From Streptosporangium canum (GTDB lineage Bacteria; Actinomycetota; Actinomycetes; Streptosporangiales; Streptosporangiaceae), in the NCBI RefSeq assembly GCF_900113865.1, contig NZ_FOQY01000007.1, forward strand, positions 248,001 through 312,000: a DNA stretch of 64,000 nt. The letters run 5' to 3'. The notes under the pieces are model-generated. The model made no database searches. It saw only the letters and a list, made by a program, of their open reading frames with translations, and was not told the origin of the DNA. Numbering within the stretch: the stretch's first letter is position 1; every line of letters starts with the position of its first letter. A program made the translations under genes and the position numbers. Below, in pieces: positions 19,751 to 27,120 of the stretch.

Positions 19751-19756
19751 ACTCTA
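19751..19756 (-). promoter_or_regulatory. -10 box of the ybaK-like gene
   Basis: TAGAGT on the minus strand, 6 bases before GTG 19744. Confidence 0.4.
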
Positions 19757-19863
19757 AACAGATTGACCATTGATTACCGCTTCATCACCTCTGGCGGAGA
19801 CAAGCGGTTCATCCACTATGGTCTCTTGGTTCGGACATCGGTGACACGAGGGGATGATTTTAC

Positions 19864-20658
19864 GTGGGGGTTGACCGGCGGCTCGGAGTGGCCGCGCTCA
19901 TGACGGCGGGGGCCGTGCTCGTCTCTTCGCTCGGCTCCCTCGGCGTCGCGAACGCCCAGGCCGCCCCCTCGGCGGCCCGGGTCGTCGTGGCGGAGGCCGG
20001 AGCCGCCGCGTTCGTCGCGCCCGGCAGGACGCTCAAGCTCGGCGCCAAGGGCGCCGAGGTCAAGGTGCTTCAGGCCCGGCTGAAGGAGCTCGGCTACGCG
20101 CCCGGAAAGATCGACGGCCGGTACGGCGGGGCCACCCAGGCCGCGGTCTGGGCCTTCCAGAAGGTCAACGGCGTCTCGCCGACCAGCACCGTGGCGCGCA
20201 GGACCTGGAACGCCCTGGAGGCGCCGAAGGCGCCGAAGGTGCTGGTGCCCAACGGCAAGCCGACCCGGGTCGAGATGAACCTCGCCAAGCAGGTGATGGT
20301 CCTCTACGTCGACGGGCGGGTGAAGCTGATCAGCCACACCTCCTCCGGGAGCGGGATCCCGTACTGCGAGACGGCGAACTGGAACGGCAAGGTCCAGCGC
20401 TTCTGCGGCGACGCCCGCACGCCGACGGGTGACTACAAGACGACCTGGCGCAGGGACGGCTGGCACAAGTCCTACCTCGGCCAGCTCTACAACCCGATCT
20501 TCTTCAACGGCGGCATCGCCTTCCACGGCGCGCTGTCGGTGCCGCTCGCCCCGGCCTCGCACGGCTGCGTCCGGCTGCCGATGAACGTGGCGGGGATGCT
20601 CCCCGGCCTGCTGGGCAAGGGCGTCCCGGTGCACGTGCGGGGCAGGTTCGTCCGATAG
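19864..20658 (+). CDS. Secreted L,D-transpeptidase with peptidoglycan-binding domain
   Basis: 264-residue exported cell-wall enzyme. A Sec signal peptide (hydrophobic ALMTAGAVLVSSLGSLGVANA, likely cut after an Ala near residue 32) is followed by a peptidoglycan-binding domain (KLGAKGAEVKVLQARLKELGYAPGKIDGRYGGATQAAVWAFQ, about 57-110) and a YkuD catalytic domain. The active-site motif is IAFHGAL...SHGCVRLPMNVA, with the catalytic Cys in HGCVRLP. It forms 3-3 crosslinks or attaches proteins to peptidoglycan. GTG 19864 has GAGGGG ten bases upstream. A strong terminator follows at once. Confidence 0.94.
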   Translation: MGVDRRLGVAALMTAGAVLVSSLGSLGVANAQAAPSAARVVVAEAGAAAFVAPGRTLKLGAKGAEVKVLQARLKELGYAPGKIDGRYGGATQAAVWAFQKVNGVSPTSTVARRTWNALEAPKAPKVLVPNGKPTRVEMNLAKQVMVLYVDGRVKLISHTSSGSGIPYCETANWNGKVQRFCGDARTPTGDYKTTWRRDGWHKSYLGQLYNPIFFNGGIAFHGALSVPLAPASHGCVRLPMNVAGMLPGLLGKGVPVHVRGRFVR

Positions 20659-20667
20659 CCGCAGGTC

Positions 20668-20701
20668 GAGGCCCCGGGAGATCCTGATCTCCCGGGGCCT
20701 C
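20668..20701 (+). terminator. Terminator of the L,D-transpeptidase gene
   Basis: Perfect 16-base inverted repeat: the arm GAGGCCCCGGGAGATC pairs with GATCTCCCGGGGCCTC across a CT loop. Confidence 0.9.
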
Positions 20702-20717
20702 GCCGTCTCCATGAAGA

Positions 20718-20773
20718 TCGAACCTTTGTTCGCCGCTTTACTTGACACTACGAGTGGTCGAATTTATGTTCGA
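20718..20773 (+). promoter_or_regulatory. SOS-type promoter: two LexA-like boxes around a consensus -35/-10
   Basis: Box 1 at 20718-20733 reads TCGAACCTTTGTTCGC and box 2 at 20758-20773 reads TCGAATTTATGTTCGA. Each differs by one base from the actinobacterial SOS consensus TCGAAC-N4-GTTCGA. The promoter has TTGACA at 20742-20747, a 17-base spacer and TATGTT at 20765-20770. Box 2 covers the -10 and box 1 ends 8 bases before the -35. Box centres are 40 bases apart, about four helical turns. It reads toward the HEPN gene. Confidence 0.75.
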
Positions 20774-20837
20774 TGTAATGACGTGAAACTCGCGGATCAC
20801 GTCCAGGGCGGTCGATCGTGCCCGTGCCGTCGTCGCA

Positions 20838-20894
20838 GACGGCCGGGCCAGGTCGAGGCGGACGGGGAGAGGGGAAGCTCCTCGTCCGGCCGTC
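20838..20894 (+). other. Extended hairpin in the 5' leader of the HEPN gene
   Basis: GACGGCCGG (20838-20846) pairs with CCGGCCGTC (20886-20894). Inside, GGACGGGGAG pairs almost completely with CTCCTCGTCC. The predicted leader of about 200 bases holds this structure between the SOS-type promoter and the ribosome site at 20966. An in-frame GTG at 20783 would put the region inside a 66-residue N-terminal extension, which looks unlikely. Confidence 0.5.
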
Positions 20895-20980
20895 CGGGGA
20901 ATTTGTCGGTGGGGTCTGCAAGTGTTGACATCACCGGCGAAGTCGCCGGGAGCCGCTTGCGACCTAGGAGGCTGAAGCAC

Positions 20981-21427
20981 ATGACCCCTCGGCTCAGCGA
21001 TTCCGGCGGGCCCCGGTTGTCGCCCACGGTGCGGGCGCACCTGACCGACGCGCGTGACTGCCTGGAAGAGGCGGCCGCCGCCCGGACCCCCGCCACCCGT
21101 TACGTCGCCGCCCACCTGGCGGCGCTCAGGGCGGCCGCCGCCGTTCTGGCCGCACGGCCGCGCCCCATGGACGGCCGCAGGCGCCGGTTGCGCAGTGCCT
21201 GGGAGCTGCTGCCCGAGGCCGAGCCGCGGCTCGCCGACTGGGCCCCCTACTTCGAGGTGAGCGCCACCAAGCGGGCCTCCGCCGAGGCCGGGATGACCCG
21301 TGTGGTGTCGGCCCGGGACGCCGAGGAGCTGATCTCCGAGGCGGAGCGCTTCGTCACCACGGTGGAGAGCCTGCTCGGCGTGCCCACCCAGCCCACGCTG
21401 CCCGGCCGCGTCCCCCTCGCCGGCTAG
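20981..21427 (+). CDS. SAV_6107-family HEPN-domain protein
   Basis: 148-residue all-helical protein. AAARTPATRYVAAHLAALRAAAAVLAARPRP and SAWELLPEAEPRLADWAPYFEVSATKRASAEAG match the actinobacterial SAV_6107 HEPN family. R40-x4-H45 (RYVAAH) fits the RX4-6H motif used by HEPN ribonucleases, but activity is inference. ATG 20981 has AGGAGG 9 bases upstream. No MNT nucleotidyltransferase antitoxin gene is adjacent. The promoter carries two LexA-like boxes, suggesting DNA-damage induction. It stands alone, convergent with a phosphatase gene. Confidence 0.85.
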   Translation: MTPRLSDSGGPRLSPTVRAHLTDARDCLEEAAAARTPATRYVAAHLAALRAAAAVLAARPRPMDGRRRRLRSAWELLPEAEPRLADWAPYFEVSATKRASAEAGMTRVVSARDAEELISEAERFVTTVESLLGVPTQPTLPGRVPLAG

Positions 21428-21429
21428 GC

Positions 21430-21452
21430 CCGGCGTCCGCCGGAGGCGCCGG
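21430..21452. terminator. Bidirectional hairpin between the HEPN and phosphatase genes
   Basis: CCGGCG (21430-21435) pairs with CGCCGG (21447-21452), with TCC/GGA pairing inside. It fills the 25-base gap between convergent genes. Confidence 0.6.
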
Positions 21453-22649
21453 TCAGGCCGCCGAGGAGGCGGGGCGGGCGGCACGGTGGCGCAGCAGGAG
21501 CATGGCGGCGTCGTCGCCCAGCGGCCGGCCCACGTGGCGCAGCAGGTCGGCGCGGAGGGCGTCCAGCGCGAGCTGCGGATCGGCTCCGTTCAGCAGGTGC
21601 GCTCTGGCCGGCAGCGGGTAGAACCGGCCCGCTCCGTCGCGCGCCTCGATGACCCCGTCGGTGTAGAAGAGGACCTGGTCCCCCGGCTCGAACGGGATCT
21701 GGTGCGGCGTCGGCTCGCTGGCCTTCAGCGAGCCCATGCCCAGCGGGAGCGCCTCGTCCGGGGGATCGGCGAACCAGTGCCTGCCGTCGACGCCGAGGAC
21801 CATGGGCGACGGATGACCGCAGTTGATCACGGTGATCGAGGTGCCGCCGGTGATCTCGGCCAGTATGCCGGTGACGAACTGCTCGCCGGACAGCTCCCGG
21901 GTCAGGGCGTTCTCCAGCCGGGCCACCACGCCCTGGAGCTTGGCCTCGTCGTGCGCGGCCTCCCGGAAGGCGCCGAGGACCACCGCGGCGGTCTCCACGG
22001 CCTCCAGGCCCTTGCCCTGGACGTCTCCCACGATGATCCGGACCCCGTGCGGGGTGGTCACCACCTCGTACAGGTCACCGCCGATCCTGGCCTCGGCGGT
22101 GGCCGAGGTGTAGGAGACGGCCACGCCGATCCCCGGCCCCGCGCGGCGCGGCACGGGCCGCAGCAGCACGCGCTGGGCGGCCTCGGCCACCGAGCGGACA
22201 TCGGCCAGCTGCCTCTCGTGGCGGAGCCGTCCGGCGCTGGCCAGCACGCTGGCCACGGTGACGCCGAGGATGGCGGCCATGGTGATGTTGGTACGGGGCG
22301 TCCAGAGAATGTCGTTGTAGAGGCCCAGGGCGACGCACAGCGCCAGGGCGATCACGCCGACCACCGTGGTCCTGGCCAGCCCGCAGGCCACACTGGCGAA
22401 GGCCGGGCCCAGGGCGAGCAGGGGCAGGAGGCCGGACGTCGGGCCGGAGCCGAAGTCGATCAGGGCCACGACGCCCATGACGATGAAAGGCAGGAGCTTC
22501 AGAATGTCCTGGGTCCTGCTGCCTCCGACGGAGGTCAGCAGCCTCAGGAACGCGCGGGTCTTGGTCGACCCCAGAGACGCCATGAGGGCGTCGAGACGGC
22601 TTTTGGGGCGTCTTCGAGAGTGATCGTGTCGATCCTCTCTCCCTGCCAT
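21453..22649 (-). CDS. Membrane PP2C-type (SpoIIE domain) Ser/Thr phosphatase
   Basis: 398-residue protein. The N-terminal part has about four hydrophobic spans (LLPFIVMGVVALIDF, GLLPLLALGPAFASVA, TTVVGVIALALCVALGLY, ITMAAILGVTVASVLASA), then a linker (RLRHERQLADVRSVAEAAQRVLLRPVPRR) and a SpoIIE/RsbU phosphatase domain with ARIGGDLYEVVTTPHGVRIIVGDVQGKGLEAVETAA, INCGHPSP and FYTDGVIEARD, carrying the metal-binding Asp residues. Such proteins usually dephosphorylate anti-sigma-factor antagonists, but no partner is encoded nearby. ATG 22649 is preferred; GTG 22658 is possible. It lies downstream of bldD in the same direction, separated by a hairpin. Confidence 0.9.
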   Translation of the reverse strand: MAGREDRHDHSRRRPKSRLDALMASLGSTKTRAFLRLLTSVGGSRTQDILKLLPFIVMGVVALIDFGSGPTSGLLPLLALGPAFASVACGLARTTVVGVIALALCVALGLYNDILWTPRTNITMAAILGVTVASVLASAGRLRHERQLADVRSVAEAAQRVLLRPVPRRAGPGIGVAVSYTSATAEARIGGDLYEVVTTPHGVRIIVGDVQGKGLEAVETAAVVLGAFREAAHDEAKLQGVVARLENALTRELSGEQFVTGILAEITGGTSITVINCGHPSPMVLGVDGRHWFADPPDEALPLGMGSLKASEPTPHQIPFEPGDQVLFYTDGVIEARDGAGRFYPLPARAHLLNGADPQLALDALRADLLRHVGRPLGDDAAMLLLRHRAARPASSAA

Positions 22650-22754
22650 GTCCACCACATCTCGTTAAATGCCATGTTTGCCTTTTCCTACCACAGGGAC
22701 CGCCACCCGTGGCGCGATGAAGGCGATGTTCTAACGAGACGACGAGATTTCCCG

Positions 22755-22787
22755 GTGGGTGGGCACGCCGGCCCCCGGCGCACCCAC
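22755..22787 (-). terminator. Hairpin after bldD
   Basis: GTGGGTG (22755-22761) pairs with CACCCAC (22781-22787), and CGCCGG (22766-22771) pairs with CCGGCG (22775-22780). It begins about 15 bases past the bldD stop. Confidence 0.65.
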
Positions 22788-22801
22788 GACCGGACGGGTC
22801 G

Positions 22802-23296
22802 TCAGAAGGATTCGACGGCGCGTCGTGCCTCGGGGTCCAGGACACCCCAGTTGATGAGCTCCTCGGTGAGCTCGGTGGGGGACTTGTCATAGATCACGGC
22901 GAGGGAGCGGAGATCCTCCTGGCGGATGGACAGCACCTTGCCGTTGTAGTCGCCACGCTGGCTCTGGATCGTGGCCGCGTAGCGGGCGAGCGCACCTGCC
23001 TTCTCCTTGGGGAGCTGGGCAAGACGCTCAAGGTCGATCACAAGCTTCGGTGTCGGGCCGAGCGGGCTCGGGGCGGCGCCACCCGGCAGCAACTCCGAGA
23101 CCGGAACACCGTAGAAGTCGGCCAGCTCGGCAAGCTTCTGCACGGTCACGGCGCGGTCCCCGCGCTCGTAGGAGCCGACGACAACCGCCTTCCAGCGTCC
23201 GCGGGACTTCTCTTCGACTCCGTGCAGGGACAGGCCCTGCTGGGTGCGGATGGCGCGGAGTCGTGCACCCAGCGACTTGGCGTACTCAGACGGCAT
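22802..23296 (-). CDS. bldD: Developmental regulator BldD
   Basis: 164-residue master repressor of sporulation genes, which dimerises through a tetramer of c-di-GMP. The N-terminal XRE-type helix-turn-helix (AKSLGARLRAIRTQQGLSLHGVEEKSRGRWKAVVVGSYERGDRAVTVQKLAELADFYGVPVSELLPG) is nearly identical to Streptomyces BldD. The C-terminal domain keeps the c-di-GMP signature RGD-x8-RQED (RGDYNGKVLSIRQEDLR, second acid conserved). ATG 23296 matches the family start. The 270-base region upstream holds short inverted repeats and TGAC/GTCA half-sites that could serve autoregulation. Confidence 0.97.
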   Translation of the reverse strand: MPSEYAKSLGARLRAIRTQQGLSLHGVEEKSRGRWKAVVVGSYERGDRAVTVQKLAELADFYGVPVSELLPGGAAPSPLGPTPKLVIDLERLAQLPKEKAGALARYAATIQSQRGDYNGKVLSIRQEDLRSLAVIYDKSPTELTEELINWGVLDPEARRAVESF

Positions 23297-23375
23297 GGTG
23301 TGGCCCCCCGGCTCTCTTATGTGCTGCTTTCACTTGATTGTGCTCCCTCGCAACATATGCCCCAACCACCGGGTT

Positions 23376-23413
23376 GGTGCCCGGGGTAGGCACCTTCGGT
23401 GACCGGAGCGTCA
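23376..23413 (-). promoter_or_regulatory. Inverted repeats upstream of bldD, possible operator region
   Basis: GGTGCC (23376-23381) and GGCACC (23389-23394) form a perfect 6-bp hairpin, and TGAC (23400-23403) with GTCA (23410-23413) a second dyad. BldD is known to repress its own gene in Streptomyces, but neither dyad is a clean match to its consensus. The rest of 23297-23567 shows no gene. Confidence 0.3.
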
Positions 23414-23567
23414 GGGTTTACCCGATAACGCCGCGAGGTGTGGTTACGGACAGTGACGGTAAAGCGGTGGGCGTCTAAGGTCAAGCTGATTGGAAAAAAG
23501 ATGTCGAATCCGATCCGACGCGGTCCTCCTCAAACGCCGCACTTGTCCCACCCCGGATAGTGAATCA

Positions 23568-24476
23568 TCAAGGTTTTCCCTGCTTGCCGCCGGATCCAGG
23601 CTTCTTCGGCGGGTTTCGGGGCAACATCATCACCGGGCACGGCGCTGCGCGTATGATCTTCGATGAGATGTCGCCGAGGAAGACCCGGCGCAACGGCCCC
23701 GTTTCGCTGGAGGCGCAGATCAGCATCGAACCCTCGCAGTCGGTGTTGCCCAGCGCCGCCGCCACGCTCCTGCCCTCCAGCACCGCCACGTCGACCTCCA
23801 CCCGCCGGTGCCCGCGAGCGGCCGCCTTGAGGTCCGTCGCGACCCTCTCCCGCAGCCGGTTGAGCATCTCCTCCTCTATCCGCGCCTGCCGCCCGCCGCT
23901 CAGCACCAGGGTGATCAGGCGCAGCGGCACGTCCATCTGCAGGGCCGTCGCGGCGGCCTGCCGTACCGCCTCGCCGGAGGCGGGGTCGCGCCGGTAGGCC
24001 ACGGTCAGCCGCTGGATCCGGGGCGGATGCTCCTCGCCGTACCCCCGAGGCGCCAGCGCGACGGGCACGGGGGAGGCGTGCAGGAGCTGGTCGGCGGTGC
24101 TGCCCAGGCGGATACGGCCCCGGCCCCCTCCGGGGGCCGAGCCGATGACCACCACGTCCGCCTTGGTCCTGCCGGCGAGCTGCACCAGGCCGCGCCCGCT
24201 GCCCCGGTTGCCGTGCAGGACGTAGTCGATCGGCACGTCGTCCACGTCCGCCAGCAGCCGCCGCGCCTGGGCGATGGTCAGGGCGGCCTCTTCGGCCACG
24301 TACGCCTGCCACTCGGCGTCGATCTTGCCGGGGCCCGGCGTGGTCCAGGCGGGGGCGTGCACGTGGGCCACCGTCAGCCGTGCTCCGCTCTGCCTGGCCA
24401 GCAGCAGGGCCAGCCAGAGACCGTCCTTGCCGCGCGACTCGGGGATGAACCCGGCGAGAACATGCTCGATCTTCAT
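23568..24476 (-). CDS. Universal stress protein with two UspA domains
   Basis: 302-residue cytoplasmic protein. Domain 1 (about 1-145): HVLAGFIPESRGKDGLWLALLLARQSGARLTVAHVH, then VVVIGSAPGGGRGRIRLGSTADQLLHASPVPVALAPRG, with a glycine-rich nucleotide-binding loop. Domain 2 (about 150-295) is more divergent and ends GPLRRVFLGDISSKIIRAAPCPVMMLPR. ATG 24476 overlaps the permease stop, so it is the last gene of the arginine deiminase operon. USP genes linked to arginine fermentation suggest energy-stress or hypoxia control, but no regulator site was proven. Confidence 0.9.
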   Translation of the reverse strand: MKIEHVLAGFIPESRGKDGLWLALLLARQSGARLTVAHVHAPAWTTPGPGKIDAEWQAYVAEEAALTIAQARRLLADVDDVPIDYVLHGNRGSGRGLVQLAGRTKADVVVIGSAPGGGRGRIRLGSTADQLLHASPVPVALAPRGYGEEHPPRIQRLTVAYRRDPASGEAVRQAAATALQMDVPLRLITLVLSGGRQARIEEEMLNRLRERVATDLKAAARGHRRVEVDVAVLEGRSVAAALGNTDCEGSMLICASSETGPLRRVFLGDISSKIIRAAPCPVMMLPRNPPKKPGSGGKQGKP

Positions 24477-25897
24477 CGGACGCTCCGGTTGAGATGGGAG
24501 TGGCGGTAGCCGTACAGGAAGTAGGCCAGCAGGCCGACCAGCATCCAGATGGCGAAGGCCAGCCAGGTGACCCCCGCCAGCCCGAGCATCACGATGACGC
24601 AGAAGATCACGCCGAGGATCGGCGTGATCGGGAAGAGCGGTGTCCTGAAGCTGCGCGGCAGGTCGGGCCGGGTACGGCGGAGCACCAGCACGCCGACGTT
24701 GACGATGGCGAAGGCGAACAGGGTGCCGATGCTGGTGGCCTCGGCGAGCTGGCCCAGCGGGATGAACCCGGCGAGCACCGAGACGAACGCGGCCACGATG
24801 AGCGTGTTGGCCACCGGGACCTGGCGGCGCGGGTTCACCTTCTCGAAGATCTTCGGTATCAGGCCGTCGCGCGACATCGCGAACAGGATGCGGGTCTGGC
24901 CGTACAGCACGGTGAGGACCACGCTGGCGATGGCGATGACCGCGCCGAAGGAGATGATGATGCCCGCCCAGGTGGAGCCGGTGGCCAGGTCGGCGATCAG
25001 GGCGAGGCTGGCCTCGGTGGTGTGCGGGTTGAACTGCTGCCACGGCATGGCGCCGACGGCGGCCAGCGCCACCGCCACGTAGACGATCGTGACGATGACG
25101 AGGGAGAGGATGATCGCCAGAGGTAGGTCGCGCTTGGGGTTCCTGGCCTCCTCGCCGGCGGTGGAGGCCGCGTCGAAGCCGATGTAGGAGAAGAAGACCT
25201 GCGAGGCGGCGGCGGTGATGCCGGCGACGCCCATCGGGGCGAACGGCGCCAGGTTGCCCGTGTTGAACGCGGTGAAGGCCACGACGCAGAAGAAGACGAG
25301 CACCGCGATCTTGATCATCACGAAGATCGCGTTGGCGGTGGCGCTCTCGGACGCCCCGCGCAGCAGCAGCCAGGTGGCGAGCACGACGATGAGGATCGCG
25401 GTGAGGTTGATCACCCCGCCCTGGTCGCCGGGGGAGTGGGTGATGGAGGCCGGCAGCTCCCAGCCGAACAGGTCCTGGAGGAAGTGGTTGAGGTATTCGC
25501 CCCAGCCGACCGCCACCGCCGCCACCGAGACGGCGTACTCCAGCATCAGGCACCAGCCGCAGACCCACGCCACGAGCTCGCCCAGGGTCGCGTAGGCGTA
25601 GGAGTAGGACGAGCCGGAGACGGGGATCGTGCCGGCCAGCTCGGCGTAGGACAGGGCCGAGAACAGGGCCGTGATCGCCGCCAGCACGAACGCGGCCACC
25701 ACCGCGGGACCCGCCTTGGGTACGGCCTGGCCGAGGATGACGAAGATGCCGGTGCCGAGGGTGGCTCCGACGCTGAAGAGGGTGAGCTGCCACAGGGTCA
25801 TGGTCCGGCGCAGCTCGCCGCCCTCGCCGTGGCCGCCCTCGGCGATGATCTCGTCGGCGGGTTTGGTGCGGAACAGCCGATGTGCCACGGAAGCCAT
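24473..25897 (-). CDS. APC-superfamily amino acid permease (CAT/YfnA-like)
   Basis: 474-residue integral membrane transporter with about 12 hydrophobic spans. LWQLTLFSVGATLGTGIFVILGQAV carries the first-helix GxG substrate signature, and SYAELAGTIPVSGSSYSYAYATLGELVAWVCGW and FFSYIGFDAASTAGEEARNPKRDLPLAI are typical of cationic amino acid transporters. Context suggests arginine or ornithine transport, but the substrate is inference. ATG 25897 is preceded by GAGGAGG. An alternative start at 25966 would add 23 residues with no conservation. It is 100 bases downstream of arcC. Confidence 0.9.
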   Translation of the reverse strand: MASVAHRLFRTKPADEIIAEGGHGEGGELRRTMTLWQLTLFSVGATLGTGIFVILGQAVPKAGPAVVAAFVLAAITALFSALSYAELAGTIPVSGSSYSYAYATLGELVAWVCGWCLMLEYAVSVAAVAVGWGEYLNHFLQDLFGWELPASITHSPGDQGGVINLTAILIVVLATWLLLRGASESATANAIFVMIKIAVLVFFCVVAFTAFNTGNLAPFAPMGVAGITAAASQVFFSYIGFDAASTAGEEARNPKRDLPLAIILSLVIVTIVYVAVALAAVGAMPWQQFNPHTTEASLALIADLATGSTWAGIIISFGAVIAIASVVLTVLYGQTRILFAMSRDGLIPKIFEKVNPRRQVPVANTLIVAAFVSVLAGFIPLGQLAEATSIGTLFAFAIVNVGVLVLRRTRPDLPRSFRTPLFPITPILGVIFCVIVMLGLAGVTWLAFAIWMLVGLLAYFLYGYRHSHLNRSVR

Positions 25898-25997
25898 GTC
25901 TCGTTCCTCCTCGACTGCGCCTGTGCGGTGATGATCGGTCATGCCGGGAGGAACGGCCAGGGCCACGGCCGCCGGAGCGCGGCGGCCGGGCCCGCGG

Positions 25998-26933
25998 TCA
26001 GAGCGTGCTGGCCAGCGGCCAGGTGGCGTTGGGGGTGACGATCGTGCCCCCCTTTCCCGCCAGGATCCGCTCGGCCTCGTCCAGCTTGCCGATGGCGGCC
26101 ATGTCGCCGGTCGTCTCCACGAACCGGCAGGCCGCCTCCACCTTCGGCCCCATCGAACCGGCGGGGAACTCCTCCGCGCGCAGCTCGTGGGGAGTGGTGT
26201 GGGCGATGTCCTCCTGCTGCGGGGTGCCGAAGTTCCTGGCCACCCGCGGCACGTCGGTCAGCATCATGAAGACGTCCGCCTCCAGGGCCTCGGCGAGCAC
26301 CGACCCGGTGAGGTCCTTGTCGATGACCGCCTCGACGCCCTGGAGCCGGCCCTTCTCGTTGCGGATGACCGGGATGCCGCCGCCTCCGGCGCAGATCGTC
26401 AGGACGTGGTCGCGGACCAGGCGGCGGATCAGCCGGGTCTCCACGACCCGCTGCGGGGCGGGGGAGGGGACGACCCTGCGCCAGTACTGCCCGTCCGGCT
26501 TGACCGTCCAGCCGTACTCCCGGGCCAGTTTCTCGGCCTCCTGCCGGTCGTAGACCTCGCCGACGAACTTGGTCGGGTCGTCGAACGCGGGGTCCACCGC
26601 GGAGACGAGCGTCTGGGTGACCATCGCCGCGACCTGCCGTCCGGGCAGCGCGTTCTGCAGCGCCTGGAGCATCCAGTAGCCGATCATGCCCTGGGTCTCG
26701 GCGACGATCGTGTCGAGTTGGTAGGGCCGGGTCAGATTGGCGTCCTTGGCGCTCTCCAGCGCCAGCACGCCCACCTGCGGGCCGTTCCCGTGCGTGATGA
26801 TCAGCTCGTGCCGCTCGGCCAGCGAGGCCAGCGACGTGACCGCGTCACGGAGGTTCTCCTGCTGGACGTCGGCGTCGGGCCGCTGCGCCCTCCGCAGCAG
26901 CGCGTTGCCCCCCAGGGCTACCAGAACGCGCAT
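25998..26933 (-). CDS. arcC: Carbamate kinase
   Basis: Final step of the arginine deiminase pathway: carbamoyl phosphate plus ADP gives ATP, NH3 and CO2. 311 residues. MRVLVALGGNALL, LIITHGNGPQVGVLALE, LDTIVAETQGMIGYWM, CAGGGGIPVIRNEKGRLQGVEAVIDKDL and FPAGSMGPKVEAACRFVETTG are intact carbamate kinase motifs. ATG 26933 begins directly at the conserved N-terminus. The 170 bases between it and arcB are a 60-bp tandem repeat. Confidence 0.96.
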   Translation of the reverse strand: MRVLVALGGNALLRRAQRPDADVQQENLRDAVTSLASLAERHELIITHGNGPQVGVLALESAKDANLTRPYQLDTIVAETQGMIGYWMLQALQNALPGRQVAAMVTQTLVSAVDPAFDDPTKFVGEVYDRQEAEKLAREYGWTVKPDGQYWRRVVPSPAPQRVVETRLIRRLVRDHVLTICAGGGGIPVIRNEKGRLQGVEAVIDKDLTGSVLAEALEADVFMMLTDVPRVARNFGTPQQEDIAHTTPHELRAEEFPAGSMGPKVEAACRFVETTGDMAAIGKLDEAERILAGKGGTIVTPNATWPLASTL

Positions 26934-26948
26934 CTGCCGTCCTCTCGC

Positions 26949-27120
26949 CGGTGCCTTGATGGTGTGGTGGTGTGCGTGGTTTCGGTCGTCCAGGGTGGCC
27001 GGGATGGCTGGTGCCTTGACGGTGTGGTGGTGTGCGTGGTTTCGGTCGTCCAGGGTGGCCGGGATGGCCGGTGCCTTGACGGTGTGGTGGTGTGCACGGC
27101 CTCAGTCCCCCAGGGTGGCA
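26949..27120. repeat. 60-bp tandem repeat between arcB and arcC
   Basis: About 2.9 copies in exact 60-base register. The first two differ at only a few positions; the third, nearest arcB, is more divergent and runs into the arcB stop region (27102). The unit resembles the last codons of arcB (minus-strand CACACCATCAAGGCC... and GCCACCCTGG), so it seems to have grown from the gene's 3' end. Confidence 0.9.

Noticed and set aside
26949-27120. Possible CRISPR array or small ORF cluster in the arcB-arcC gap
   Set aside because: The copies are directly abutting 60-mers with no unique spacers; it is a plain tandem repeat.
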